From JAILLW01 sp045640525 (GTDB taxonomy: Bacteria > Bacillota > Clostridia > Lachnospirales > Lachnospiraceae), in NCBI GenBank assembly GCA_045640525.1, contig JAZUFE010000021.1, forward strand, positions 1 to 30,521: a stretch of 30,521 nucleotides of DNA, read 5' to 3'. Every line of letters begins with the position of its first letter. Positions within the stretch are counted from its first letter, which is position 1. The notes below the pieces were generated by a model that was given only the letters and a program-made list of their open reading frames with translations, ran no database searches and was not told the origin of the DNA. The position numbers and the translations under genes are program-made. Shown one piece after another: positions 1 through 7,164 of this stretch.

Positions 1-139
1 CGTTGTAAGTGCTTCTGATTGCGGTTATTTTGCCACCGCAAGGGCAAGTGCCGTAATGGTAAACACCTCTGTCTTTAAATTGTGGAATTGCCTTTAATCG
101 TTCAAAGAATGGTGTCAGGTCTTGTTCTTCTGTATTCAT
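1..139 (-). CDS. 5' part of the small zinc-finger gene that spans the circle junction
   Basis: This is the N-terminal part of the 62-residue protein fully encoded at 30331-30519, present a second time because of the terminal overlap. The start codon (139-137) overlaps the stop of the upstream gene as ATGA, so the two are translationally coupled. In the circular genome there is only one copy. The reading frame is open to the left edge and includes the CPCGGK half of the zinc-binding site. Confidence 0.8.
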   Translation of the reverse strand, partial: MNTEEQDLTPFFERLKAIPQFKDRGVYHYGTCPCGGKITAIRSTYN

Positions 140-141
140 TC
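1..141. repeat. Terminal direct repeat, left copy (circular overlap)
   Basis: Bases 1-141 are identical to 30381-30521. An exact repeat of 141 bp that cuts through the middle of a gene is what an assembler leaves when a circular or circularly permuted molecule is output as a linear contig; 141 is also a common maximum k-mer size. I read it as proof of circular closure rather than as a biological terminal repeat. Confidence 0.93.
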
Positions 142-315
142 CGTCCTCTCTTTCTGTTCAGAATGTTGCTTACACATATAATCACCTATTGCTTTGCTAA
201 CCATTTCTTGTGCTTCAAAGAATGATGTGGGTTCGTCAAATTCAACAATAATCTCAATCCTATGTGTGCGAAGTTTATCTACTGATACCGCATTACTTTT
301 TATTATCTTGCTCAT
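136..315 (-). CDS. Small hypothetical protein, 59 aa
   Basis: A 59-residue open frame begins MSKIIKSNAVSV and ends in a charged tail (SEQKERTE). The start has AAGGA 8 nt upstream, lying inside the last codons of the preceding gene (293-508). The stop overlaps the start of the zinc-finger gene as ATGA. The middle (residues 16-45) has the alternating charged and hydrophobic pattern of a small beta-alpha domain; no family is recognised. The tight coupling at both ends is the main support that it is translated. It belongs to the distal early operon. Confidence 0.72.
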   Translation of the reverse strand: MSKIIKSNAVSVDKLRTHRIEIIVEFDEPTSFFEAQEMVSKAIGDYMCKQHSEQKERTE

Positions 316-508
316 TCTCTGTTCCTTTCTGCATCTGCTCTAACATTTCCCAAAATATATGAGCATTTTTGGGATTGTTCATATTCTGATAATTCTTAAA
401 TGCAAACCCTACATCTTCAATCGCGTCTGCCCTGCCTTGCTGATATGCTTCATCTCTGATTTCCTTTGCGGAGCAAGGATAATTCTTTTCAAGTGTTTCC
501 TTTTTCAT
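293..508 (-). CDS. Small hypothetical protein, 71 aa, paralogue of the preceding gene
   Basis: The protein is charged and helical. It shares two segments with the C-terminal half of the gene just upstream (489-779): RADAIED near residue 26, and an EQMxKGxENE tail. At the DNA level the matches are 19/21 bases (413-433 against 654-674) and 29/32 bases (312-343 against 505-536). Its own start codon lies within the tail-coding sequence of the upstream gene, and its tail in turn carries the ribosome binding site and start of the next gene. I infer a tandem duplication that has since diverged. Function unknown. Confidence 0.75.
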   Translation of the reverse strand: MKKETLEKNYPCSAKEIRDEAYQQGRADAIEDVGFAFKNYQNMNNPKNAHIFWEMLEQMQKGTENEQDNKK

Positions 509-779
509 TCTCTGCTCCTTTCCGCATTTGCTCTAATTCTGCAATAAACCTAATCCAACTTTCTTTGCAGATTGCTATAATATTTTCTCGTTCTTCAGTG
601 TCAAAAGCGTCCTCAAGTAATTCCTCTAGGAATATTTCTCTAAACAACTCTGTATCTTCAATCGCATCTGCTCTTATCTGCTTATCGTGACCGTCCAACT
701 TCTTAATGACCGCATCATATTCTTCTTGGCTAATCTGTCCTTTGTGCAACCATTTGTCAATCATACATTTAAGACTCAT
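489..779 (-). CDS. Small charged helical hypothetical protein, 96 aa
   Basis: The N-terminal half (about residues 1-42) contains a basic amphipathic stretch with KGQISQEEYDAVIKKLDGHDK, then RADAIED. The C-terminal half is acidic and helical and ends ELEQMRKGAENEKGNT. The start overlaps the upstream stop as ATGA with GAGGTG just before it. The C-terminal half is related to the next gene downstream (293-508). No domain of known function is recognised. Its place at the end of the early operon is typical for accessory phage genes, some of which in other phages are anti-host or anti-defence factors; nothing here shows that directly. Confidence 0.75.
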   Translation of the reverse strand: MSLKCMIDKWLHKGQISQEEYDAVIKKLDGHDKQIRADAIEDTELFREIFLEELLEDAFDTEERENIIAICKESWIRFIAELEQMRKGAENEKGNT

Positions 780-976
780 TCGCTCACCTCTTTCTTCAAA
801 TCCTCAATATCTTTAAGAAACACAACTTTATACATCACTCCGTCATCATCAATAATTGTCCTCTGCTTCTGCATTACCTTATCAAGCAACTTGGAATCGT
901 GTTCGCCTACATCAATTATCAAACGATAATCTTCTTCCAAAATCTTTTCTGCTTCAGTAATATCTATAAATTTCAT
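776..976 (-). CDS. Small acidic hypothetical protein, 66 aa
   Basis: The 66-residue protein starts MKFIDITEAEKILEED and ends DLKKEVSE. It is acidic, with an alternating pattern that suggests a small alpha/beta fold. A clear AGGTAGG-type ribosome binding site precedes the start, and the stop overlaps the next start as ATGA. It does not match any family I can name. It is the fifth gene from the bottom in the tightly packed set of tiny early genes between the zinc-ribbon gene and the circle junction. Confidence 0.72.
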   Translation of the reverse strand: MKFIDITEAEKILEEDYRLIIDVGEHDSKLLDKVMQKQRTIIDDDGVMYKVVFLKDIEDLKKEVSE

Positions 977-978
977 AC

Positions 979-1224
979 CTACCTCACTTCCTCAATCTCT
1001 GCTAACTTCTGATTGATTATTTCGATAATAAGCATAACTGTTAATAATGGTTCAATTTTCTTGTCTTTAATATAACCGTCCTTTGATTCCTCTAAAGTTT
1101 GCAATACTTCTTCCCAAGCATTAAGGGAACGGATTGCCAACTCAAATGAAATATCCTTTGGGAAGAATATTCTTGTATTTCTTGCAAGTTCTAATTGTTC
1201 TATTGCACTCTTAATATCTGTCAT
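979..1224 (-). CDS. Small helical hypothetical protein, 81 aa
   Basis: The frame is open further upstream, but the start chosen is ATG at 1224 (MTDIKSAIEQL), because GGGGGA lies 7 nt before it; the ATG two codons earlier is too close to that site. The start lies inside the end of the zinc-ribbon gene (14 nt overlap), consistent with translational coupling. The protein is predicted almost entirely helical, with two long amphipathic segments (EQLELARNTR; AWEEVLQTLEE). No known family is recognised. Confidence 0.72.
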   Translation of the reverse strand: MTDIKSAIEQLELARNTRIFFPKDISFELAIRSLNAWEEVLQTLEESKDGYIKDKKIEPLLTVMLIIEIINQKLAEIEEVR

Positions 1225-1462
1225 TCTCATTCCCCCAATCAAGTTTCTGTCCACACCATTCGCAATAATTCGGCTCGTTGAATCCAAACTCTATTACTCC
1301 GCATTTAGGGCACACATTGTTTTTACCTATCGGCTTAATCGGAATTTCCTTTTCTATCAACATTTCAAAGCACTCTTTTGTTATCTTCGTGATATTGTAT
1401 TCGTCATACTCAACCGATATTTCGTGTCCGTTGCCTATGTTGTATTTAATCTGTTCTGTCAT
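1211..1462 (-). CDS. Small zinc-ribbon protein, 83 aa
   Basis: The C-terminal third carries two CxxC knuckles, CPKCG (C51, C54) and CEWCG (C67, C70), separated by 12 residues. This is the layout of a zinc ribbon that usually binds one Zn(II) and contacts nucleic acid or protein. The first 45 residues are a short alpha/beta region with no recognised domain. GAGGTG lies 8 nt before the ATG. Similar small rubredoxin-like ribbons are common in early operons of Bacillota phages, mostly without assigned function. The gene lies just after the PAPS-reductase-like gene. Confidence 0.8.
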   Translation of the reverse strand: MTEQIKYNIGNGHEISVEYDEYNITKITKECFEMLIEKEIPIKPIGKNNVCPKCGVIEFGFNEPNYCEWCGQKLDWGNENDRY

Positions 1463-1475
1463 TCTTCATCACCTC

Positions 1476-2648
1476 TCATTCACAATCAGGACACGCTTCG
1501 GGCATCCAATCAAATACACTTGTTTGTCCTTTTATGTCTTGGTTTAGATACCAATGCTCTGGATCACGCCAAGGTATTCCGATATAATCGAGAACTCTTC
1601 CCCATCCGTACTTGCTTCCTGTTTCAACCTCAATGCAGCATCCATTCATCCAGAAATCCCATTCTTTAGGGTTGCGCTCATACAGTCTGTCGAATCTGTG
1701 TGGTCTTGATTCCATCTGAATCCCGAATCCACACATACTGCAACCGGTCCTCTGTTCACCCGTGGTATAATATTCGATTCCATCTATTAGCAAATCATTT
1801 TTCCTTATATGCACTTCTCCGTATATCTCTGGAATATGTACTCCTAATTCAACGGCAAGACGAATTACGTCCGAATGATAAAAGAATGCAAATGGGCAAC
1901 TCCTTGCGGTCGTTTTCCCCCAATAATTGCATCCGTTCTCTTCCAAAGCGTCTGCTCTTTGACCACCTTCCGATGCCATTAGTCCGAGAAACGGAACTGA
2001 ATGATGTTCTTTTGCCCAATTATCGCAAGGTGCTTCTTTCAAGTAATAGCAGCAAGTGCTTGAAACTTTGAAATTTGTTGGTGCTTTATATCCAAGTGCT
2101 TTTCCTTCTTCGTCTAGTCCACCAAACAATTTAAGATATGTTTTTGGGAGTTGCATCTTGGATTCGGTCGCAAAATGTCCTAATTCTCCGCATTCACCTG
2201 TAATGATTGCGTGTCTTACAGTTTTATTCTTTTCTGTCGGATTAGCTAAAGTGTTAATTTTGTTTGCAATCTTCTTCGACAGAACCGGAAAACCTTCTTC
2301 CTGTAACACCTTAACTTTTGACTTCAATGGCTTTACTGCTATGCAACCCAATTCTTTATGAACCTTTTGAATTGAAGCATCTTCTAACATTGATGCCGAT
2401 ATAGCCGGTACTCTATCCGCATCATATCCCATTGACCTAATCAATGAACAAAGAACGATACTGTCCAAGCCACCAACCGACACATGATTATTCCAACCCT
2501 TTTTTTCGGATTCATCCAACCACCAACGGATGCGGTCTTTTGCCATTGCCACTTTTACGGGATAAGGTGCTGACTGCTTCTGGAGCATCTCTTTATGTTT
2601 TTCAAGTTTATGCTGCTTATATTCTTCGATATCATCATAATTACCCAT
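1476..2648 (-). CDS. Phosphoadenosine phosphosulfate reductase-like PP-loop protein
   Basis: This 390-residue protein belongs to the adenine-nucleotide alpha-hydrolase (PP-loop) fold, PAPS-reductase family as seen in phages. The PP-loop is at about residues 57-63 (SVGGLDS). A CC-containing segment near 199-200, a GLMASEGGQR stretch near 222-231 (corresponding to the family's G-x-R-A-x-E-S-x-R region), and a late CSMCGFGIQMES motif (C303, C306) follow. Family members act on ATP or PAPS, and the cysteines often hold an Fe-S cluster. The real substrate of phage versions is unknown; sulfur transfer to nucleic acid or a metabolic role are both possible. The PP-loop is unusual: the usual SGGKDS has V for S and L for K. 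Start overlaps the upstream stop as TAATG. Confidence 0.85.
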   Translation of the reverse strand: MGNYDDIEEYKQHKLEKHKEMLQKQSAPYPVKVAMAKDRIRWWLDESEKKGWNNHVSVGGLDSIVLCSLIRSMGYDADRVPAISASMLEDASIQKVHKELGCIAVKPLKSKVKVLQEEGFPVLSKKIANKINTLANPTEKNKTVRHAIITGECGELGHFATESKMQLPKTYLKLFGGLDEEGKALGYKAPTNFKVSSTCCYYLKEAPCDNWAKEHHSVPFLGLMASEGGQRADALEENGCNYWGKTTARSCPFAFFYHSDVIRLAVELGVHIPEIYGEVHIRKNDLLIDGIEYYTTGEQRTGCSMCGFGIQMESRPHRFDRLYERNPKEWDFWMNGCCIEVETGSKYGWGRVLDYIGIPWRDPEHWYLNQDIKGQTSVFDWMPEACPDCE

Positions 2649-2857
2649 TATCCATGCACCTTCTTTCTAATCTCCATCTCAAATCCCAACCTATCAATCA
2701 GCAGTAAGAAAGTTGATAAGTTTGGAATGCGTTTTCCGTTCTCAAAAGCACTAATCGTTGCCCTTGCTATTCCTGTGTCTTCGTGCATCTGTTGAACAGT
2801 CAAGTTTCTATCTTCTCTCTGTTTCTGAACCCATTTAGCAATATCATCCGTCTGCAT
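2648..2857 (-). CDS. XRE-family helix-turn-helix protein, 69 aa
   Basis: A single lambda-repressor-like HTH domain fills the protein (residues 5-60): VQKQREDRNLTVQQMHEDTG, then IARATISAFENGKRIPNLST. The pattern of a Q/E helix 2, the recognition helix RATISAFENG and the PNLSTF turn is typical of XRE proteins. Its size is close to that of a bare DNA-binding domain, so it probably works as a dimer. It overlaps both neighbours as TAATG. A role as second-tier regulator of the early operon, or as an excision factor, is possible but not shown. Confidence 0.87.
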   Translation of the reverse strand: MQTDDIAKWVQKQREDRNLTVQQMHEDTGIARATISAFENGKRIPNLSTFLLLIDRLGFEMEIRKKVHG

Positions 2858-3447
2858 TAGTCCACCTCGATTCCGAAGTACACACCTTCTCGTCCATTAG
2901 TCTGATTCCATTTGCGTTGCAGCTCGATTTTCCACTGTGGAGTCTTGCAAATATTCGGTGATTCCAACCCATAATCGGGAAAATGCGAGACATCGTACAA
3001 TGTTTCATTCCCGACCTTAATCGGTTTTGCTTTGATGGTGCGTGTTCGCTCAACCGTAACAGGAACCGTTGACATTGATATCTGATTCAGCTTCGGTGCT
3101 TTTAACAAATCCTCTGCAAGAAGCGGTTCTTTATAACGCTTGGGTGCTATCAATCCCTTCCGTTCCAAAGACTGCCTGACTGCTTGTCTCGGTCTGTTGT
3201 ACTTATCCGCTAACTCATTCACTGTTGCTCCCTGAATGAATTCCTTCGCTATCTGTTCGTATAACTCATATGTTGCTTTCTTGGTATCGGGCATTACATG
3301 ATTTGCTTGGAACTTCAATTTCAATGTGTTGATATTGATTCCCAACTTCTCCGATATCTCATCATGGCTAATTCCGGCTCTTCTCATTCGGAATGCTTCT
3401 TCCCATTGCTCGTCAGTATATTTCTTATGACATGGCATTACTTTCAT
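2857..3447 (-). CDS. Putative DNA-binding protein with two HTH segments, 196 aa
   Basis: Two helix-turn-helix-like segments are visible: YTDEQWEEAFRMRRAGISHD followed by EISEKLGININTLK (about residues 10-45), and IAKEFIQGATVNELADKYNR followed by PRQAVRQSLERKG (about 67-100). Both look like the sigma-70 region 4 or Trp-repressor type found in phage regulators. The C-terminal half is basic with no recognised fold. The ribosome binding site AGGAG is 8 nt upstream. The gene lies between the primase-helicase and the small XRE protein and could be a middle-gene regulator; that is inference. Confidence 0.7.
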   Translation of the reverse strand: MKVMPCHKKYTDEQWEEAFRMRRAGISHDEISEKLGININTLKLKFQANHVMPDTKKATYELYEQIAKEFIQGATVNELADKYNRPRQAVRQSLERKGLIAPKRYKEPLLAEDLLKAPKLNQISMSTVPVTVERTRTIKAKPIKVGNETLYDVSHFPDYGLESPNICKTPQWKIELQRKWNQTNGREGVYFGIEVD

Positions 3448-3458
3448 TTGCTTTTCTC

Positions 3459-3698
3459 CTAACTGAATTTCACTCTGTATTCGTCTTCCACTTGATCTCC
3501 GAATGCTAACGATATCTTTTTCGCATAATCGAACATCGAATTCTCTTTATACCTAGTCAGAAATTCCGACTGTAATTTGATAAATTCCATAAACCATTTA
3601 TCAGCTTGCTTCTTGACCGATGGCATATTACCAAGTGAAACGACAACTCTCTTTTCAAAATCTTTTCTGATATATTCTTGCTTTTCCATATCTTTCAT
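3459..3698 (-). CDS. Small hypothetical protein after primase-helicase, 79 aa
   Basis: The 79-residue protein is mixed-charge and helical, with a basic N-terminal half and an acidic patch near the end (FGDQVEDEYRVKFS). Its ATG overlaps the primase-helicase stop as ATGA, so the two are probably made together. A coupled partner of the replication enzyme (loader or inhibitor) would fit the context, but the sequence matches no loader family I recognise. Confidence 0.7.
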   Translation of the reverse strand: MKDMEKQEYIRKDFEKRVVVSLGNMPSVKKQADKWFMEFIKLQSEFLTRYKENSMFDYAKKISLAFGDQVEDEYRVKFS

Positions 3699-5485
3699 GT
3701 GAACGGTATCTCCTCTGGTATGTTTATTTGTTCAAATCCATCGTTTCCCAAGTAATCCCTTGCAAAATTTCTGCTGCTATCTGTAATTCGCTTACTGTCT
3801 TTTTCGAAGTACAAAAGCACTGTTCCCGTCTCTCCTGTAAGTCTGTTTTTGGTGATTCTCAATTCACGCTCTGTCGGATCATCGTCTTCCTTGTTTTTGT
3901 GTTGGACTTTATCGTAAGACATAACCACATCGACCTTGTTAGTGATATCTGAAGAACCGGACACATCATCATTCGTAAATTCTGCATTGATAGACTTTCT
4001 TGGGTGAGCAACCAAAATAATAACTGCTTCGTATTTCTTCGCTAACTTTGCCAATTTCCCGACAAAATTAGATTGAGACCGATATAACATTTCATTCGAG
4101 CTGCAATCTTCCAATGCAGACATCAGATTGTCTAAAATACAAAGTTTACATTCCTTTTGAATGATTGCTTGCTCCATAGTGGTTAATAATGACTCATACT
4201 CTGATGATTCTTCTTCAACGACTGCGTTATTGTCGTAAATAAATAACCGGTTCCTGTACCAATCATTGCATTTGTCGATCTCTGAATTAGTCAATTGGTT
4301 CTTTCCGTATATCTGACGGTCAATCCAATTCTTAACGAAGAAGTCGGGAAGTTCTCCGGAATACATAAACACATTGAATCCTTGCGCCAAACCTTCAACC
4401 GCATATTGTGAAGCAATTGTTGATTTTCCGTTTCCACGCTTACCACTTTGGAGAACTACGGAACCGACTTTAAACCCACCCGTCAGGATCTTATCGATAG
4501 GTCTAATACCGGTACTGATTGTCGTAACACTTTCAACGTCCACTTTCTCAACCTCTGACATACACTTTAATTTCTTAGAACTGACACCTTCCGCATTGTT
4601 AATCACGTTCAGAACAGCTTCCTTGCCGAGATTTTGCAGAATATCGTTTGCATCCTTATAACCTTGATAATCTTCAACCCTTGCGACCTTGACCTTTAAG
4701 GGGAATCTCACTTTTAGATAATCCGCTAACGAAATACGTCCTTTTTCGCAGTCTCCGAATACGACTATTTCTTTGAACTTCTGCATCCAATCCCAACAGT
4801 GAGGAATCCAGGTAAACCCATTCATCCCAATTGGAACCGATACCGCATTCGGAACCCCACATTCCGCAACTGATAATGAATCCATCTGTCCTTCTGTTAT
4901 TACCAACCGTTCAAAGTCAATACAGTGATTCATTCCAAACAAGATAGGCATACATCCCGTTGCGCACCATTCTTTTGAGCCTTTATCACCCTTTTGATAA
5001 GTGACATTTCTGTACTTAATGAATCTCAATTCGCCTTCCGCATCCTTAAAAGGAAATATAAGTACGTTCTTCTGCTCTTCGCATACTGTGATTTCATATT
5101 GTCGGCAAATCCTTTCTGATATTCCACGACTCTGCAAATATGCAACTGCTTCATCTCTGGATTCGGTGACTCTGTGAGCATCTTTGAACTTTCTGAATTC
5201 GCCGTTCGTGTTCTGAATGTTGTAATATCGGTCAACCTCATTAGATATTCGAAAATCGAAATCCCTTGAAAGATTAATCATGTTACCTTTGGCACCACAA
5301 GAACCTCTGAAACAATTGAACAATCCCGATTTAAGATTGATTGCAAATTTGAATCGTTTCGTAGTGCTATTTCCGCAATACGGACATTTCTCAAACACTA
5401 ACTCATCTCTGACAATCTTGGTTTTAATATTCACATGACGAGCAAAAGCAATTGCATCCTCTTCTTTAAATTCATAAAACCCCAT
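3695..5485 (-). CDS. Bifunctional primase-helicase (T7 gp4 type)
   Basis: The domains, in order, are: an N-terminal zinc-binding primase module (C34, C37, C58, C63, with CPYCGN); a TOPRIM primase core (VITEGQMDS with E198, and VVFGDCEKG near 241-249); then a RecA/DnaB-like helicase domain with Walker A SGKRGNGKST (about 347-356), Walker B LCILDN and a sensor-like IILVAHPRK. This is the fusion found in T7 gp4 and in many small siphophages; it unwinds the fork and makes RNA primers. The length of 596 aa is normal. The C-terminus is NIPEEIPFT, which resembles the DDDIPF tail of SSB proteins. It follows the replisome organizer gene by 17 nt, and its stop overlaps the next start. Confidence 0.93.
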   Translation of the reverse strand: MGFYEFKEEDAIAFARHVNIKTKIVRDELVFEKCPYCGNSTTKRFKFAINLKSGLFNCFRGSCGAKGNMINLSRDFDFRISNEVDRYYNIQNTNGEFRKFKDAHRVTESRDEAVAYLQSRGISERICRQYEITVCEEQKNVLIFPFKDAEGELRFIKYRNVTYQKGDKGSKEWCATGCMPILFGMNHCIDFERLVITEGQMDSLSVAECGVPNAVSVPIGMNGFTWIPHCWDWMQKFKEIVVFGDCEKGRISLADYLKVRFPLKVKVARVEDYQGYKDANDILQNLGKEAVLNVINNAEGVSSKKLKCMSEVEKVDVESVTTISTGIRPIDKILTGGFKVGSVVLQSGKRGNGKSTIASQYAVEGLAQGFNVFMYSGELPDFFVKNWIDRQIYGKNQLTNSEIDKCNDWYRNRLFIYDNNAVVEEESSEYESLLTTMEQAIIQKECKLCILDNLMSALEDCSSNEMLYRSQSNFVGKLAKLAKKYEAVIILVAHPRKSINAEFTNDDVSGSSDITNKVDVVMSYDKVQHKNKEDDDPTERELRITKNRLTGETGTVLLYFEKDSKRITDSSRNFARDYLGNDGFEQINIPEEIPFT

Positions 5486-5502
5486 CTCAATCCTTCTTTC
5501 TC

Positions 5503-6030
5503 TTACGGATCATCCCATTCCCAATCAACAGGACCGTCATCTTCTTCGTATTCGACAGGAGCCGTTTCGCTAGAAATCGGCGAACTGTCTTCTTTTCTTT
5601 CTTTATCATTCTTTACATTCTTAAGTAGTGACTTGTCAGTGTCCTTGTTACTGTCCTTATGAGTGTCCTTGTTACTGTCCTTGTTAGTGTCCGACCGACC
5701 TTGGAAATCGTCATATTTTACAATGGTTAAGAGTGTCGCGCTATGTGTGCGGAAATCACGCGAAATCATGCGCAAATCTATGAGCATTTTTAGGAAACGG
5801 CTAACTTTGTCCTTACTCCAATGCCATCGCTCTGCCAAAATTCTAATGCTTGTATAAACTTGACCTCTTTTAATGGTTAATGCTTGACCTTTATAAACGA
5901 TTTGTTTGGTCTTTACATTTGCCATCATTATCAAATCTATCCAAGCAGACCGCCTGTCAAAGGGAGACGAATTGAGCCAAATTGTACTTTCTTGAATTTG
6001 CCTATATAGTTTTATCCACCCTTTATCCAT
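5503..6030 (-). CDS. Replisome organizer / replication initiator with internal iterons, 175 aa
   Basis: The N-terminal region (about residues 1-110) is a winged-helix domain of the phage replisome-organizer type, beginning MDKGWIKLYRQIQ and containing WHWSKDKVSRFLKML as recognition helix. It is followed by a low-complexity linker of four-residue repeats (about 115-135, NKDS/NKDT/HKDS) and a very acidic tail (YEEDDGPVDWEWDDP). Such proteins bind the origin and recruit the helicase. The start is ATG at 6030 because AGAGG lies 5 nt before it; the GTG two codons earlier overlaps that site. The linker is encoded by 12-bp direct repeats that may be the origin itself. The next gene is the primase-helicase. 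Confidence 0.85.
   Translation of the reverse strand: MDKGWIKLYRQIQESTIWLNSSPFDRRSAWIDLIMMANVKTKQIVYKGQALTIKRGQVYTSIRILAERWHWSKDKVSRFLKMLIDLRMISRDFRTHSATLLTIVKYDDFQGRSDTNKDSNKDTHKDSNKDTDKSLLKNVKNDKERKEDSSPISSETAPVEYEEDDGPVDWEWDDP
5639..5698. repeat. 12-bp iterons inside the initiator gene, candidate replication origin
   Basis: Four consecutive 12-bp units occupy 5639-5686, reading on the plus strand GTGTCCTTGTTA, CTGTCCTTATGA, GTGTCCTTGTTA, CTGTCCTTGTTA, with a fifth partial unit (GTGTCCGACC) after them. In lambda O and several Gram-positive phage initiators the origin iterons lie within the initiator gene, so this is a good candidate binding site for the protein that contains it. The alternative is simple repeat expansion of a flexible linker. 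Confidence 0.72.
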
Positions 6031-6559
6031 AGACACCTCTTTCCAACCGGTCCTTTAGTTCTCTGTATAGAATTTCTTTTATCAATCTTCCGGTCACTTC
6101 GTGTTTGCAGAATATCGGCTTAATATTGTAGCGTATCATCCACGCTACCAACGATGCCGTGAATGCCTTACAGTTAAATTTCGTGTTATACTTTCCCGTT
6201 AGAAGTTTCTCCCAAGAAGAATCTTCAATAATGAGATATATTGACGCTCCGGCTTCCGCAGCTCTTTCAAATTCTCTTCGGAACCGGTCTCTGCTTTGAC
6301 AGAAACATTGACTCAGTTCTTCGAGATCCTTTTTTCTCTCAATCATCACATCAGGACTAATAGTTACACCTTCTTGGTAGTATTCTTTCCCATCAGGCAT
6401 TACAAAATTGAAAGTATAATCACCATAGTTAAGAGTTTGCCTTCTGAACGGAACGCCGAATGTTTGATATCGTTTCTGCGCTCTGTCAGAAGGTTGTTCT
6501 CTTGTATCTGTAAGGACAGACATTGAATTCAAACAACTTTCAATGTCGAACAATTCCAT
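6023..6559 (-). CDS. ERCC4-type nuclease
   Basis: This 178-residue protein has the core of the ERCC4 (XPF/Mus81) nuclease domain: VLTDTREQ (D18, R20, E21), then NYGDY (G46, D47) and IERKKDLEELS (E74, R75, K76), which together form the GDx(n)ERKxxxD active site. The family cleaves branched or flap DNA, metal-dependently. The size equals a bare nuclease domain without the helix-hairpin-helix part. The gene lies between the SSB-like gene (TAATG overlap) and the replisome organizer (8 nt overlap). A role in resolving recombination intermediates or trimming replication forks fits that setting. Confidence 0.88.
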   Translation of the reverse strand: MELFDIESCLNSMSVLTDTREQPSDRAQKRYQTFGVPFRRQTLNYGDYTFNFVMPDGKEYYQEGVTISPDVMIERKKDLEELSQCFCQSRDRFRREFERAAEAGASIYLIIEDSSWEKLLTGKYNTKFNCKAFTASLVAWMIRYNIKPIFCKHEVTGRLIKEILYRELKDRLERGVYG

Positions 6560-7164
6560 TAGTTAAACGGGATCTCCTCTGCTTCTCCGTCAGGAATCGA
6601 CACGAAATCGGATGATGATCTCTGCGACTGCTGATTTGTTCCATAACCATTCTTCGCTATGAATTTTGCCTTGGGTGCTTTGCCTTCCTGGATAGACTGA
6701 ACGGAACAAGCGAATCTAGCCTCGGTGTACAAACATTCTCTGCCTTCTATCACATTGCCTGTCTCCCCGAATACAATTCCGACTTTCAGACCTTTCCATT
6801 TGGTCTCATCCCAATCCCAAACATAACCGGTGTTAGAATCTTCAAATGCGGAAGTCCATTTGGCGAAGCTGTTCTTGGTCCAGCCGTCCTTCTCGGAACC
6901 GTCATCCTTGGGAACATACAATGCCGTCTGCCCTTTAAACTTCTTGTCCTCAGCAGTATTCGCATCGTACTGTTTTTTGAAGAAATCTGCATAATCACCT
7001 TCTGCGACATCGAACTGAATCTTGATTCTGTCGGAGTTGCCGTTCTCGCCGTTTTCATACTTAACATTGAGAATCTTACAGATATACGCACCGGACGGAA
7101 GTTTCTCACTTGCCGAATACTGTGCTGCTTTCTTTGCATCTTCATAACCTTTAAACTGTTTCAT
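6559..7164 (-). CDS. Single-stranded-DNA-binding-like protein
   Basis: The protein starts MKQFKGYEDAKKAAQYSASEK and has a beta-rich central region (LPSGAYICKILNVKYE, RIKIQFDVAEGDYADFFKKQ), matching the phage OB-fold proteins next to Sak-type recombinases. The C-terminal third is low-complexity (NQQSQRSSSD) and ends DGEAEEIPFN, very close to the acidic IPF tail by which SSBs recruit partners. The ribosome binding site GGAGG is 9-10 nt upstream. It follows the Sak4-like ATPase by one small gene and precedes the ERCC4 nuclease. Known work on Sak4-type annealases pairs them with an SSB encoded nearby. Confidence 0.82.
   Translation of the reverse strand: MKQFKGYEDAKKAAQYSASEKLPSGAYICKILNVKYENGENGNSDRIKIQFDVAEGDYADFFKKQYDANTAEDKKFKGQTALYVPKDDGSEKDGWTKNSFAKWTSAFEDSNTGYVWDWDETKWKGLKVGIVFGETGNVIEGRECLYTEARFACSVQSIQEGKAPKAKFIAKNGYGTNQQSQRSSSDFVSIPDGEAEEIPFN

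Noticed and set aside
1..141. True short terminal repeat of the virion DNA
   Set aside because: The repeat cuts through a small gene, ends in no recognisable packaging signal and has a typical assembler overlap length; the packaging region is expected near the terminase genes instead.
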